Assembly: GCA_963969395.1 (NCBI GenBank)
Contig: OZ017798.1
Coordinates: 18,778,173 to 18,842,172, forward strand
DNA from: Pseudoscleropodium purum
Taxonomy: Eukaryota; Streptophyta; Bryopsida; Hypnales; Brachytheciaceae
DNA: 64,000 bases
Direction of reading: 5' to 3'
Part shown: positions 37,701-49,301 of the stretch, piece after piece
How the letters are laid out: every line of letters starts with the position of its first letter
Position numbering within the stretch: the first letter of the stretch is position 1
The notes under the pieces: generated by a model
The model's input: the letters and a program-made list of their open reading frames with translations, nothing else
Told to the model about the DNA's origin: nothing
Databases searched by the model: none
Translations under genes and position numbers: made by a program

Positions 37701-40615
37701 TAAATTAACAAGATTCAACCATTGAAATCATGCCATCAATGTTAAGAAAACTAATACGTCATTATAGACATCACATGTCTAAATGATATCCTAGTTTTAG
37801 AATTGAGTCTAATTAAGTGAATGATTCTATAACCTATATTATATTTTGCAAATTTACAATACCTAATTAGATGTACTTACCCCCCTAAATGTCCAAAGTG
37901 CATTTTTTTGGCAATATAGAAATTTTGGACAATTCACTATAAATGAAGTTTTTATTTATTATATTTGAAATCTTAACACATGTGCCCAAGGAGTAGCTTT
38001 AATTCCCAACAATTTTCATGACTTTTAACTACATGGTTAAAAAGTTATTGTATGATATGTACTTTTCATTGCTTAACATGCAACCCAAGTAGCAAAAAAA
38101 ACCTTCTTTAAAAATAATTCTTTTCAAAAATAAGAATTTGAAATTGGTTTTCTAGATTCATATATACTTGGAAAGATTTGAATCATTCTATTTTGATTAA
38201 TTAGTCAAAATTTATGAGGAATTTTAGTTTGTGGGAGTTTGTGGGTTATTATTCAATCTCTACTCTAAAACAAACTCTGAAGTCTTTTATTCAACTCAAT
38301 TTTCAATATTTATACTAAAAATAAAAACATTGGGTGTAGATTGTTTATTACAACATTAAAACCATTGGATTGGCATTTTTCAATTCCATAAATGAATTGT
38401 AAACAATTTAGTATTTTGAATCATTCTCTACTCCTTTCTACTTACTATTTTTTTCCTATATATTGTTAGATTCTAAATGATTTGAAAATTTTCAAGCATG
38501 TAGCGAACTTGACTTGAAAAATTAATTCAAATAGAAACCACCATTTTGGACATTGTTTCATACAAATGTGACCTTTTGAAATGCAGCTGCTCAGATTTTT
38601 GTAGGGCCAAAAAAAAGAAATTTGTCACTTCAAATGCTAATATCTTGCGATCTACATGGTGGCAATTTCTGAAATTTTGTCAACATGTTTTCAAACAAGC
38701 TTACTACAAGATCCAACAACTACATGTGTTGAAAAATCTTTTTTTTTCTAAAATTTGGTACATGTACTAGAAATGGTAGTTTGGAAGCAGTTTTAGTGAA
38801 AACATAGTCAAAATCATTTAGTGGTTAATTTGATTGATCAACTTCTATGTACAAGTTATAGAATATCTTAGCAAAAGTCATGTGAAGCACAATATGAATA
38901 ATAGAGAAGCAACTTTGGTCATACAAACATTATTGTATACAAGACTTGGGGGAATGAAGATAAGATTATTGTGAAGGAGAAACTATGATTTACCTTAGAT
39001 TTTTTCAAATTACACATTTATTAGTTAAAGACATTGTAACTACCTAAAGCCCACATGATAATAGATTGAAGGGAAGTTGAGATAAATTACATACTTTGTA
39101 AATGTTGACTTTGTAAACCATCGATCACATTCCTATAGAAGCTAGATCTTGAGTAAATTTGCCTTTGGGAGTGATATATTTCAATAGTAACAGTTTCCAT
39201 TGAGGTGATTGACATAATATTAAAGATTACCAATAATCTTGCAAACCAATGTATAAATTTATTCATGATTTACAATAGGATAAAAAATATGTTATATTTT
39301 ATAATATATTACCATAATCATTTTATTTAAACAAACATTCAAAGTTTCTAAGTACTCATATTTTTACTCATTTTAACGTCCCTAGTAATCCAAAAGACAA
39401 ATTTCAAGTTGTTTCCCTTCTATTGGGAGTTGCTAATTTTCAATTTCTTATTTTTGTTTAGAATAATCAATTATAAAAACAAACCCCATTACGAATCCAA
39501 TTGCATTAATACATTTAAGTTTTGAGGTAAACTTTGTTATATAAGTATTTTTAGACATTGGTATATATTACAAGGCTCTTGATTTTCTAGCATAAATTCT
39601 AAAACTTAAAAATAATAAGCTTCACCAAAAGTTTAAAAATGATTGAAACATTGCATTATGAAATTTTAGAAAATTGTTCCTAAATTTTTCTTCTTCCTTG
39701 AATACAAAAAGGTTACCATTTTGAAATATCTTTACCAAAATATGTTTGATTCCTAATGATAACATGTCAAATGAAATTAAAAATTCAAATACATACTATA
39801 ACATACAATTATAGAATAATCTATTTTTCTTCTAGAACTCACTTTCAATATTAATAATAAGTCTCTTTTGGTTATATTCCATCTTATCTTAAGAAAATGA
39901 GTAAAAAAAAAATTTCTTCAATCTTGGCCATCCCATTTTGAAGGTAACTCCCTTGGCTTGAATCATTGGGAATTAAATCCTTTGAATTGTAAGCTTAGCC
40001 AGGCATTTATTTATTTTTTCAACTTCTTTCATGTTGTTGCCAGAATATTTCAATATTTTCCCCACATCACAACAAGTGTGAGAAACAATGAAAGAAGTTG
40101 AAAAGTTATATTTTTTTTTGACGGAGTATGAATTTGCTATGAATTCTTGCAGCGTTTAATGCAGCACTTTCACTGTGGTTACATCCAGGGTTGCTAGCGT
40201 GTGAGCCTGTGAGCATGAGAGCGGGAACTTTTTTTACTGAAATTTGATGTGAAGGCCCTATGACCATGGATCTTAGGATTGTTCATTTTAATAATTTTAA
40301 AGACAAAATATTTTAGGGTTGTGATAAAAAAAACTATTGTAAATTTAAAGAGGAAAACCCAAAACAATTGTACATGAATTGTTACATACAAGTGGTGGGG
40401 ATCAAGGTTTAGAAATTCATTGTTGAAATTCTGTGGCGCTAAATTATTGTATAATTGCATTTGTTGGTAATGAATGTTCATTGATATTTTACTCCAAAAA
40501 ACATTTTAGAAGTAACAGTGTGCACAATAAATGTAGCCATAAAACACACAAATCCACTCATAAAAAAAATCAATACAAAAAATTGTAACTTATAAGATAT
40601 GTCTAACTTATGAGT

Positions 40616-43600
40616 TTAGGTCATAGTAGATTCGGTTGCAGAATCATTGTTTGCAGAAGACTTAGAAGTCTCTCTATCTTCCACAGCACTAACATCTAAA
40701 TACTCTAACACATTTAAAGCATAAGTGTCTCGCCGCTTCTTTGGTTCTGAGCAACCAAACTCTACAAATGCCGATGCCAATTGCTTTGCATACACTGGCA
40801 AATCAAAAGACTTTTCTGGACTCAAAATTAGTCTTCTTTTGCGCAATGTTGTATTTGAGAACATCACTCCATGGGATCTGCAAAAACAAATTCAAATTTG
40901 TTTAAATCATAAACACTAGAAACAAAATATTCACATTGAACATAAACCTCTGGAAACTTACTTACTAGTGTTTTTCTTCCGAGCAAAACTAAAGACCTCC
41001 ACTTCCATTGCATCAAGATCTTGAGTAGTGTCTTCTTCTTCCTCCTCTTCTTCTTCTGTTGTCTCTTCCTGTTCAATTGTCTTCCTCATAGGCAGCAACA
41101 TTGCGTTGAAAATGGCATCATCTTTCTCCAAAGCCACAACATGGCGACCTGTACCCCGACATGTTGTAATTGATGCACCTAACAATAAACACATGCAATT
41201 CATTAATAAAATGTAGAGCTAGGATTATAATAAATGAAAATAATATTAGTTGAAATTAATCTTACCAGTTGCTCCAGTGTTATCAAGAACAATGTCTCCT
41301 TCGCTAGTTGTTCCTTCAATTATGAATTGAAAAAGCCTTGCGTCTTTCTCACGAGGACCACGCCATGGTACACTTCCGTTCATCATCATGTTGTCAATGG
41401 TGGTGTAGTTGATCAATGTATCGTCACGTTCAAGATCTACTTTGGCCTTCTTCATTGCTTCAGTCAACCTGAACTTGAACTGTGACTTGCGTCTCTTGTC
41501 AAGCTTCTTCACTAGCAACGTGATTCCAAACTTCATTGTCTGCATACATTTAATTCAGAAAATCATCAATAAAAATAATATAATCAATATACCAAAATAA
41601 TTAAACAACGATACAATCGAAACACATTCATACCGTATTTGCTGGATTCACGTCCGAAGTCAAGTGCATGCGATTGATTCCCAACCACTCTTTAAACTTA
41701 AAAAATAGATACATCTGGGTCAAACCCACTACCACGCCCCTTGCCTTTGCACTCCAAGAATGAAAAATGACAAAACAACCATTGTCTTGCAAATGCTTTG
41801 TTGCAAACACAATTGCCTGCTCAATCTCCTTAAACTCCTTGTCAAAGTTCCAGTGCGGCACATGGTTTGCTGGAACGGACACTTCTGGAACAGGGAGGTT
41901 TTCTTGAAGGTCAAACAAAATGAGATCCACTCCAGCCTTCTTGCTCATTTCGCCATTGAACATGCGACTGCTACCATCAGACAACTACACACAGAAGATC
42001 TATAAGTGATTTCATATTATAAAAATAATGAATGCATGCAATATGTTCAAATTCTGGAATGGCAAAATTTCAAAAACAAAAAACACACCTTCATTAAGAA
42101 CTCCATCACTTCTTCATAGCATGATCCATTGCCCTTGCCTTCATTTTTCATCACATCCACAATGGAATTGTTTAGGATCAACTCCTCCGTGTTCACCTCC
42201 TGGTCATCTTCTATGACAATCACTTGGGTGCCTTGTATGACCATCTCCTCAGTGAGCTCCTGTAAGACAGCCTTTCTCTTCACACCGCTACGTGATCCAG
42301 ACTCTATCTGTGATTCTTGGTCCACTGTAGAAGACCCTCGCACTTGATTTCCACCCTCCAGTTTCTTCTTCCCTTTCCCTTTATCCTTCCTTTCCTTCTC
42401 TGCCTCCTTCTCCTTCTCAGCCAACTTTGCTATGCGCTCTACTTCCCTTTTTTCTTTGTTAGCCTTCATTTCTTCCTCCTTTTTCTTCTTCTTTTCGTCT
42501 GCAATCGTTCTTCGTGCAATAGCTTTCCTCTTTTGGGCATCGGGAAGGTCTGCAAACTCGGGCACCTCTACATCAATCACACCTAGGCCATCAAATGATT
42601 TACGAAATGCAACCTCTGAGAAGTGGGTGTAGTCCACTGGGCACTCCAAGTACCACCCGCCACCGGTCAAATTAGCTGTAGTAAACATTCGGAGCTGAGT
42701 GGGTGTAAACATGCAGTCTTTTGAACTCCGATCCAACCAAGATGAAAGGAAAGGAGGTAGAGAGCCTCGTAATATAGCACCCTTTGGAACAAGCTCAAGC
42801 TTGAAGTACCTACAATGTGAAGACAATTCTAAGTCAACGCCTTAAGAGAAACATACATGAATCACAAAATATTTTGTCTTGTCTTCAATCAACTTCAACA
42901 TTTATAAATGTACTTAGAACTCAAAAAATACATGTCATGAAGTACTCTAAAAATTACATTGAACAATATTTAACCGAAAGTTGGAGTACTAGGAGATAGT
43001 GTCCATACCCCTGTTGGGTCGGACAAGGGTATTGAAGGTCCTTCCCAATACTCCAACTTCTGGTTCACTCTGTCAATATTGTCTCTTTATTTATTTATTT
43101 CCAAAATTTAAAAAAAAATTACATATCTTGCAATAAGGAACCAAGAAAAAATTGATCTAAATCATTTTTCCCATTTACAATTTCATTTAGGAAAAATAGA
43201 AAAGAAATGTTAATTTCCCTCGCAATACCAAAAACAGGGGTAGGCCCAAGGAATCGTAGCACCCCTGTCGGATCCAACAGGGGTATTGGGGCTCCCTTCC
43301 AATACTCCCACTTTTGATTTTCCAAGAGATATTTTAATTTTATTTTACTTTTAAAAGCTAATTTAAAGAAACAACAAATTCTAATGAACTTCTCATTTTT
43401 AGCATTTCATTCAAATTGAAAGCACTCACCTAAATAGAACCCTTCGAACAGCTTGGTCAGATCCCTCGCGACTTGAAAATGATTCGTGCTTCTTAAAGTA
43501 GTTTGGTCCCTTTAAAACTGGACCAAATGCATTATCCCATATTTTCTTCCTCCACCCCTCAACGTACTCCGATAGAGTTTCCGGTTGAAGGGGCACGTCC

Positions 43601-45403
43601 ATGTTGATGTCAGGCTTGTCTTTTGCCACTACGTTGTCAAAATATTGTTGTGCACCATCTTCAAGCTGTATTTGACATGGCAATTAACTTTCTCATCCCA
43701 AAAATGCAACTTTCAATTAATCAAAAAAGGAGATCAATTTAAATACAATAAAGAATATGCATTCCAAATTATTGAATATTGTAAGAACATTTTATATAAT
43801 GAATGATCTTACCCCGGCCCACCAAACAACTTTATGCAAAAAAGCCGAGAGTCTATCTTCTGAAACAGGGGACGGTGGAAACTTCAATGACTCCTTTGAA
43901 ATATTAGAAGAATTCCACCACCTCAGCACTTTCATCTTGTGAGCTGCTGACATGGTACTTGTTGCAATCATCTGGAGCTTTTCCAAAGTCATTTCCGGCA
44001 CCTCATTCCAAACCCAATGTTTCTCCACCTGCAACATGATAGTAGATTGTTCAATATATATCTTTTTTTACCAAACATCAAAATAAAATAAAAAATTCAC
44101 TTAAATTTCTAAGTATACCTCTTCAAGGAACTTTGATCCAAGGGCCGGATCTGCAACTACCAACAACTTTCCCATCTTCACACGTAACTTTGAGGTTTTT
44201 TCTTTTGCTGCAGATCTCATAGCGTCTGCAACTCCGCAGTCAGTTCTTTCCTCTGCCGGTGTCACATCAATGTAACACTGAGCAACGGTGTCTGCAGCTT
44301 GAGAGATTTCATGCTGCAAATGGAATTCATCATAAGAAATTTATAAGCCATAGAACTAAAAATCTAGTTAACTCTTTTCTTTTTCCTTTCTAAAAATACA
44401 ATTTAGTAGGCAAAATAAAACTCACCCTAAAATTGAATGATGTAAAAACATCCATAGGCATCGAGTACCACGCCTTTCTACCCACTTGAAATACGCACTG
44501 CTTCCTTTCAGAGGGCTTGAGCATCTCTAAGATCTTCAACTCCATTCTTCCATATTTTTGCACACGGTACAACGTGTGTACTAAGTTTGTCTTCACATGT
44601 GAATCTTCGGTGGACCTGAAACATGAAATTCAACTTTAGAATTTATACAATCATATGCTACTTTCCATCCTAAACAATTTAGAATAATGTGAGATATGAA
44701 TTTTGAAATCAATCCAAATTGCAAGATGAAGTACTTACTTGTTAATTTCATGCATCACCTGCATTGTCATCTGCACTCTTCCTTTTGTTTCCAGCACAAT
44801 GCAGTCGACTGAGATGTGCCAATTAATGTCCAAAGGGTACTTTCTTCGAATATGGCTCATCCAAGTAATTTGTTGGTGATTGCCATCACATATGAAAAAC
44901 TTCATGTTCTTCATGAAATGCAACTCTGGCTTTGTTTCTAGAAATGCAACAAATTCTTCATTCCTTTGTTGCCAAAAAGGGCCCCATCTTACAACCTCTT
45001 CCCTAGTGAATTCTGCACTCTCGCCGGCCTCATTGGTTGTTGACACATAAAACGATGCTGTTCCATCTCGGTAGCCATGTGCAAAGTCCTGCTCAAGTTT
45101 CTGTAAATCGGAGGAAAGAGTAGGCCTCACCATTGGCATCGGCACTAGCCTGCAAAGTGGAATCTTGAAACGCGATAGATTCTCTGGCTTCAACCTTAGC
45201 AAAGTTATTGTGGCCACAGAATCCACCTTGTGAAATCGGCGGAGTTCATCTTCAAGAAGTTCTTTATCTTCCTCCATCTCTATCTCTTCCTGTATTTCTT
45301 CTGCCTCTTCTTCTCCTTCTATCTCTGGCTGTTGTGTGTCATCCGTTGCGGGTGTGACTTGGTGTTGCACATTTTCTGACAAAATGAGTGGTGAATCTTG
45401 TCC
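40616..45403 (-). CDS. ParB/sulfiredoxin-like domain fused to a beta-class DNA amino-methyltransferase-like domain, 1108 codons in ten exons (5' end open)
   Basis: Exons 45403-44739, 44615-44426, 44313-44119, 44028-43813, 43665-43430, 42809-42089, 41984-41634, 41539-41266, 41178-40962 and 40877-40616 join in phase with GT-AG borders and no internal stop. Residues count from the acceptor at 45403, so at least one upstream exon exists. Residues 25-55 are acidic. Residues ~80-230 carry IPLCRLVPMPMVRP, DFAHGYRDGT, FFICDGNHQQITWM and WHISVDCIVLETKG, a ParB/Srx-like fold with a DGNH core. A helical middle (230-570) precedes a K/E-rich coiled stretch. Residues ~757-980 read as an N6_N4-type methyltransferase in beta order: VDLILFDLQENL at the motif IV position, then REKDARLFQFIIEG and IVLDNTGATG (motifs X/I), then GRHVVALEKD. 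Motif IV lacks the expected (D/N/S)PP(Y/F/W), so activity is doubtful. Phage-like ParB-methylase fusions are known in bacteria. DNA binding or modification is inferred. Confidence 0.72.
42972..43065. mobile_element. Palindrome-core MITE copy 1 (in methyltransferase-gene intron)
   Basis: Termini AACCGAAAGTTGGAGTACT and AATACTCCAACTTCTGGTT are imperfect inverted repeats. The centre carries TGTTGGGTCGGACA (43012-43025), a decayed form of TGTCGGNTCCGACA, flanked by ATACCCC and AAGGGTAT. About 94 bp; it lies in the 43429-42810 intron. Confidence 0.75.
43224..43322. mobile_element. Palindrome-core MITE copy 2 (same intron as copy 1)
   Basis: Left end AATACCAAAAACAGGGGTA and right end AATACTCCCACTTTTGATTT are inverted and diverged. 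The core TGTCGGATCCAACA (43266-43279) is flanked by CACCCC and GGGGTATT. About 99 bp. Confidence 0.7.
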
Positions 45404-45704
45404 CTGCAAAGAAAATGCACACAAAAATAATGAGACATACAATCAGTATTATTAGAATTTACATCATGAAGATCTCAAAAAATGTACTCATTAAAGAATT
45501 CTAAAAACACTACTATACAAAATTAGAGTACATAAAAGTGCTAGGTATATGTGAATGCAATTTATGAATACCATGAAATTATTTATTTCCAATGGATTTT
45601 ATAGTATACATCAAATATGTTTGTAGATAACTGAAAAACGAAGCAATACCATATATGCACAAATTAAAACCAACTAGTTTTATATATCCTCTTAATTACA
45701 TTTT

Positions 45705-46187
45705 TCACTCAATGTCCACATCCTCATGATAGTTGGAACATTGGTGAATGATGACCACTAGGTTGTACCTTAACTGGTGAAGTCCTGAGCAATCACAATG
45801 TATAGGACCCCACGGACTACATACAGATGGGGATGAATCTACAGTAGAGCTCAATGAGTTGGGATCACTACACTCTGTGTCAGAGCTCTCATCTGAGAAT
45901 ACTGGCACTCTAGGATCTCTTGGCTTTGGGAAACTAATACGACTTCCCTTGTCTTTCTTATACTCATCTGCAGCACGATCACAAGCATCCATGATATCAT
46001 AAAAGCTTACCACATCAACATCTTCATCCTGTTCTAAGTCATCGGATTCGATAACAGGAAGAAGCCCAGGAGTCTGAGGAACTCGATCATCCTCAATTTC
46101 TTGATCCACAACTTTAGTTTGTGGACCAGAAAAAAATACTTGTTCTTTGTTCATATCTGTGGAGTCCATTTGCAAAGGCAATGACCA
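45705..46187 (-). CDS. Acidic exon-like frame, probable terminal exon upstream of or alternative to the methyltransferase gene
   Basis: Open frame of 160 codons with a TAG acceptor at 46188-46190 (reading on as WSLPLQMDSTDMNKEQ) and a stop at 45705. It is rich in D/E/S with PRDPRVPVFSDESSDTECSD and has no domain I recognise. The 5' border is phase 0, matching the phase-0 donor of the exon at 50813, so the two could form one transcript ending here. A weak internal donor (AG|GTACAA, ~45769) would be out of phase with the exon starting at 45403. It may be a separate small protein, an alternative 3' end of the same transcription unit, or TE-derived. Confidence 0.4.
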   Translation of the reverse strand, partial: WSLPLQMDSTDMNKEQVFFSGPQTKVVDQEIEDDRVPQTPGLLPVIESDDLEQDEDVDVVSFYDIMDACDRAADEYKKDKGSRISFPKPRDPRVPVFSDESSDTECSDPNSLSSTVDSSPSVCSPWGPIHCDCSGLHQLRYNLVVIIHQCSNYHEDVDIE

Positions 46188-46897
46188 CTATTAGAATAAT
46201 AGAATTTGACATGATAAAACTATTTGGATTTGATTAAAGTCCATTTGTCTTGTAAGGTTGGGTATGAATAACATATGTAAGAACAACTACCAGTGGAAAT
46301 GACAAGCATTGCCCATGTAACATATTTTCCTATTTTTTTGGACATCAAAATCATTTGAGAATTAAGTAGGGGTTCCTAATCTGGGTGAAATTCTTCAATG
46401 ATTACGCTTCCTAAATCCAAAAAGTATCAATTGTAAATAAGTTGAGATGAATTGGAATAAATTGAGATGAATATATGAATTAAACTATGTAAGAATTATA
46501 TAGTTTCATTTACTTTCTCTAAACAATCTAAAACATTAAATTTCAAGATTTTGACTACACGAATATAAAGAAGACTTTCCAACTATGATGTGAAAATGAA
46601 TGACTAGAATATCACATAAATAATTGTATTGCATACATATATTGATTCAACAATAGAATTTCTGTATCTTATTCAAGCTTTGATTATTGAAAGTATTGAG
46701 ACCCCAAAAAAAAGTCTCTCTTTCATAACGTCCCATTCCTTACATATTCAAGACATTTTCAATGAAACTATTTATTTAAGGCACAATTTTACAAATTCCA
46801 TCCCAAGTGACCTAGAAATAGAAAATGGCCTTCAAATATTCACCATTTCAAGTCAAAAAACAAAACATCATAAATAGGAACCATGAAGTCCCCCTAA

Positions 46898-46997
46898 AGT
46901 GACATATTCTTGGGGTCTCTTCAGATTCCATTAGGTGCCATGTCGGATCCGACAGGGGTCTAAGAGGAATCTCAAGGTACCCCCTATATGAGTCACT
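46898..46997. mobile_element. Palindrome-core MITE copy 4 (diverged ends)
   Basis: Ends AGTGACATATTCTTGGGGT and ACCCCCTATATGAGTCACT are inverted. The perfect core palindrome TGTCGGATCCGACA lies at 46941-46954, followed by GGGGTC. The termini differ from copies 1-3, which suggests a related subfamily sharing the core. Confidence 0.6.
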
Positions 46998-48004
46998 AGA
47001 GAGGTAATTGTTACTCTTTCTTTTAAACTTATGAATTGGTAAGGTAGCATGGGAACACAATGACTACTAGAAACACCTTGTTCTCTAATGATAAGCATTT
47101 CAAAGGCCATTGCAAAATGAATTGAGGTGAAGCATTGTTAGCAATACAATGAGAAATTCATGCTCCCAAATTGTCAAATACCGTTGACTAATTTGCTACA
47201 CTCATCTTAGTAAAACATTTTCATGAACATGTGAAGGAAGATTAAATGATGCCTTAGATTTGGGTTCGTTCAAAGCATCATTCATGACCAAAAATTTACT
47301 GGCAAGGTACACATTGCCGTGTGTCTAGATGGTAAACATATGTCCTCTTCCACAAACTAAAAGTGAATTGGATCAAACTAAGCTTTCACTAAACATTCCC
47401 TTAATCGTTCTTTTCGCTTTCATATTAACGGGAGAGAACACGTCATGTATACTATGCTTCAAAAATCATGAGGGTTATGTCAAATTTCATATTGAGCCAA
47501 GATTACTTCAGTTAAACTTGTGACCACCTCTCATCTAACAGCTTGCTTTACACAGCATCCATCAACGTACATTGAGTCTAGAAAAATAACCGAATTAATA
47601 GCTCTCTGAGATGGAAACATCATCAAACTGGACTCAAATCGCTCCAAGACAATATTGATTTTCCAAAAATCAGAACCCAGAAACTTGAATGCACTTCTTC
47701 AGAAACGCCAAGTCACCTACTTTGTCTTGGTTATAGTAACTCATGTCCAAATGAAAGAATAAAAAACAATGCTTTGGATCCTCAAAAGAGATCAAAGACT
47801 ATAAAAAAAAGTAAAGTTGAATTGTGTGAGAGCAAGTTTCATGGACAGGGTCTGGTTTAGGCAAAATGAGAAGCTCCTCGCATGCGAGTATCAGAAATTC
47901 TAAACGATCAAATCTAAAATTTCAACCGACTCATCCACCATCTGACATCCCTCAATCTCAAAAATTTGAGGTCACTAGAAACTAGGGTCTGAGGCATGGA
48001 GTAC

Positions 48005-48673
48005 GTAGGATGTCGATGGCTCCTGAAATTAATTTCAAAAGTACCTGGCTAAACGCCAAAGCCACGCTGGAGCAACTCTGAAGCCACGCTGCAGCAACTT
48101 AGAAGCCAAGTCGCAGCAACACCGCAGCAACTCACAAGGACCAGGACGTCTCGGAGGTCCAAAACAAGGGGTGCTCTGAGCTCCCCAAAGGACCTCTGTT
48201 GGTTCTGACAAAGGCCTTGTAGGAAGCTCGACGTACTCGGGGTAGGATGTCGATGGCTCCCGAAATTAATTTCAAAAGTACCTGGCTAAACGCCAAAGCC
48301 ACGCTGTAGCAACTCAGAAGCCAAGTCGCAGCAACACCGTAGCAACTCACGAGGACCAAGACGTCTCGGAGGTCCAAAACAAGGGGTGCCCTGAGCTCCC
48401 TGAAGGACCTCTGTCGGTTCCGACAAAGGCCTTGTAGGAAGCTCGACGTACTCGGGGTAGGATGTCGATGGCTCCCGAAATTAATTTCAAAAGTACCTGG
48501 CTAAACGCTAAAGCCACGCTACAGCAACTCAGAAGCCAAGTCGCAGCAACACCGCAGCAACTCACGAGGACCAGGACGTCTCGGAGGTCCAAAACAAGGG
48601 GTGCCCTGAGCTTCCCGAAGGACCCCTATTGATTCCAACGAAGGCCTTGCAGGAAGCTCGACGTACTCGGGGT
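48005..48673. repeat. 215-bp tandem repeat, three units, each containing the TGTCGGNTCCGACA palindrome
   Basis: Units begin with GTAGGATGTCGATGGCTCC at 48005, 48242 and 48457. The last period is exactly 215. The first unit is 22 bases longer because an internal AGCCACGCTG-CAGCAACT block is duplicated. Each unit ends with GGAAGCTCGACGTACTCGGG. The palindrome is TGTTGGTTCTGACA (48197-48210), TGTCGGTTCCGACA (48413-48426) and a decayed form at 48628-48641. Two 81-codon frames on the minus strand are shadows of the repeat. Confidence 0.9.
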
Positions 48674-49199
48674 TTCAATTCACGAGGAGGTACTGCAGCG
48701 AAATCTCAGCCGCAACCAAGAACCAAACATGGAGCTTTCTAGTTGATGACAGGTTTGAGCAAATCACGAGCCCCAAGACATGAAGCTGACTGACCAAGCA
48801 AGTGCATTCGAAACCTCACATGCAGATTCACGTGTTGATTGAACTGGTTCCGAGCATCCACAGCCTCGTCTTCACGCGAGCGACTTCTTGTGCTCCGTCC
48901 TTGTTGCTCCGTCCTTGAGCGCTGCCAGGTCGCCATTACAAAAGATTAGATTTCGCAAGACAATTGCTTGGAAGTATGAGAATAGGGAAGCAATGGTGAT
49001 TAAGAATCCCGTCGCTCACAGTTAGTAGAGCAGTTCGGAGAACTCATGCTTTGAGCAGGTGTTCACTCTTCCCGATGAGTGATTCCAGTGGCGCGGGAGA
49101 AGATTTTTAAAAGATTTCCAATTTTGGTAGCTAAACTAGTGGGACGTAGCTTTCAGTGCGGGGAGCCAGGTAAAGTTGCAACGTGACGCAGGAAGCATT

Positions 49200-49301
49200 G
49201 TGGCGGAGCTTCCAGCTTTAGTGGCGGAGCTCCAGCTTTTGTGGCGGAGCTTCCTGATTCAGTGGCGGAGCTCCCGATTCAGTGGCGAAGCTTCCCGATT
49301 T
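49200..49301. repeat. 20-22-bp tandem repeat (GTGGCGGAGCTTCC...), five units
   Basis: GTGGCGGAGCT begins at 49200, 49221, 49241, 49262 and (as GTGGCGAAGCT) 49282, each followed by TCC/CC and an ATTC/TTTA-like tail. Every unit carries an AGCT core. Confidence 0.85.

Larger units (their letters stand above)
31686..40615. other. Long intergenic region; last GC-mixed part to ~33.9 kb, then an AT-rich desert
   Basis: No supported gene on either strand. 31.7-33.9 kb has moderate GC, a 10-bp tandem repeat at 33435-33470 and a dispersed repeat at 33750-33930. From ~34 to 40.5 kb the DNA is strongly AT-rich with decayed repeats and homopolymer tracts, including C17 at 34778-34794. Open frames are short and show no domain or splice consistency. 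Confidence 0.45.

Noticed and set aside
42129..42632. Plus-strand frames opposite the methyltransferase gene
   Set aside because: Antisense shadows of the Lys/Glu-rich coiled-coil exon, giving Ser/Phe/Leu-rich peptides.
48132..48592. Two nearly identical 81-aa minus-strand frames
   Set aside because: They are successive units of the 215-bp tandem repeat read in the same frame, not genes.
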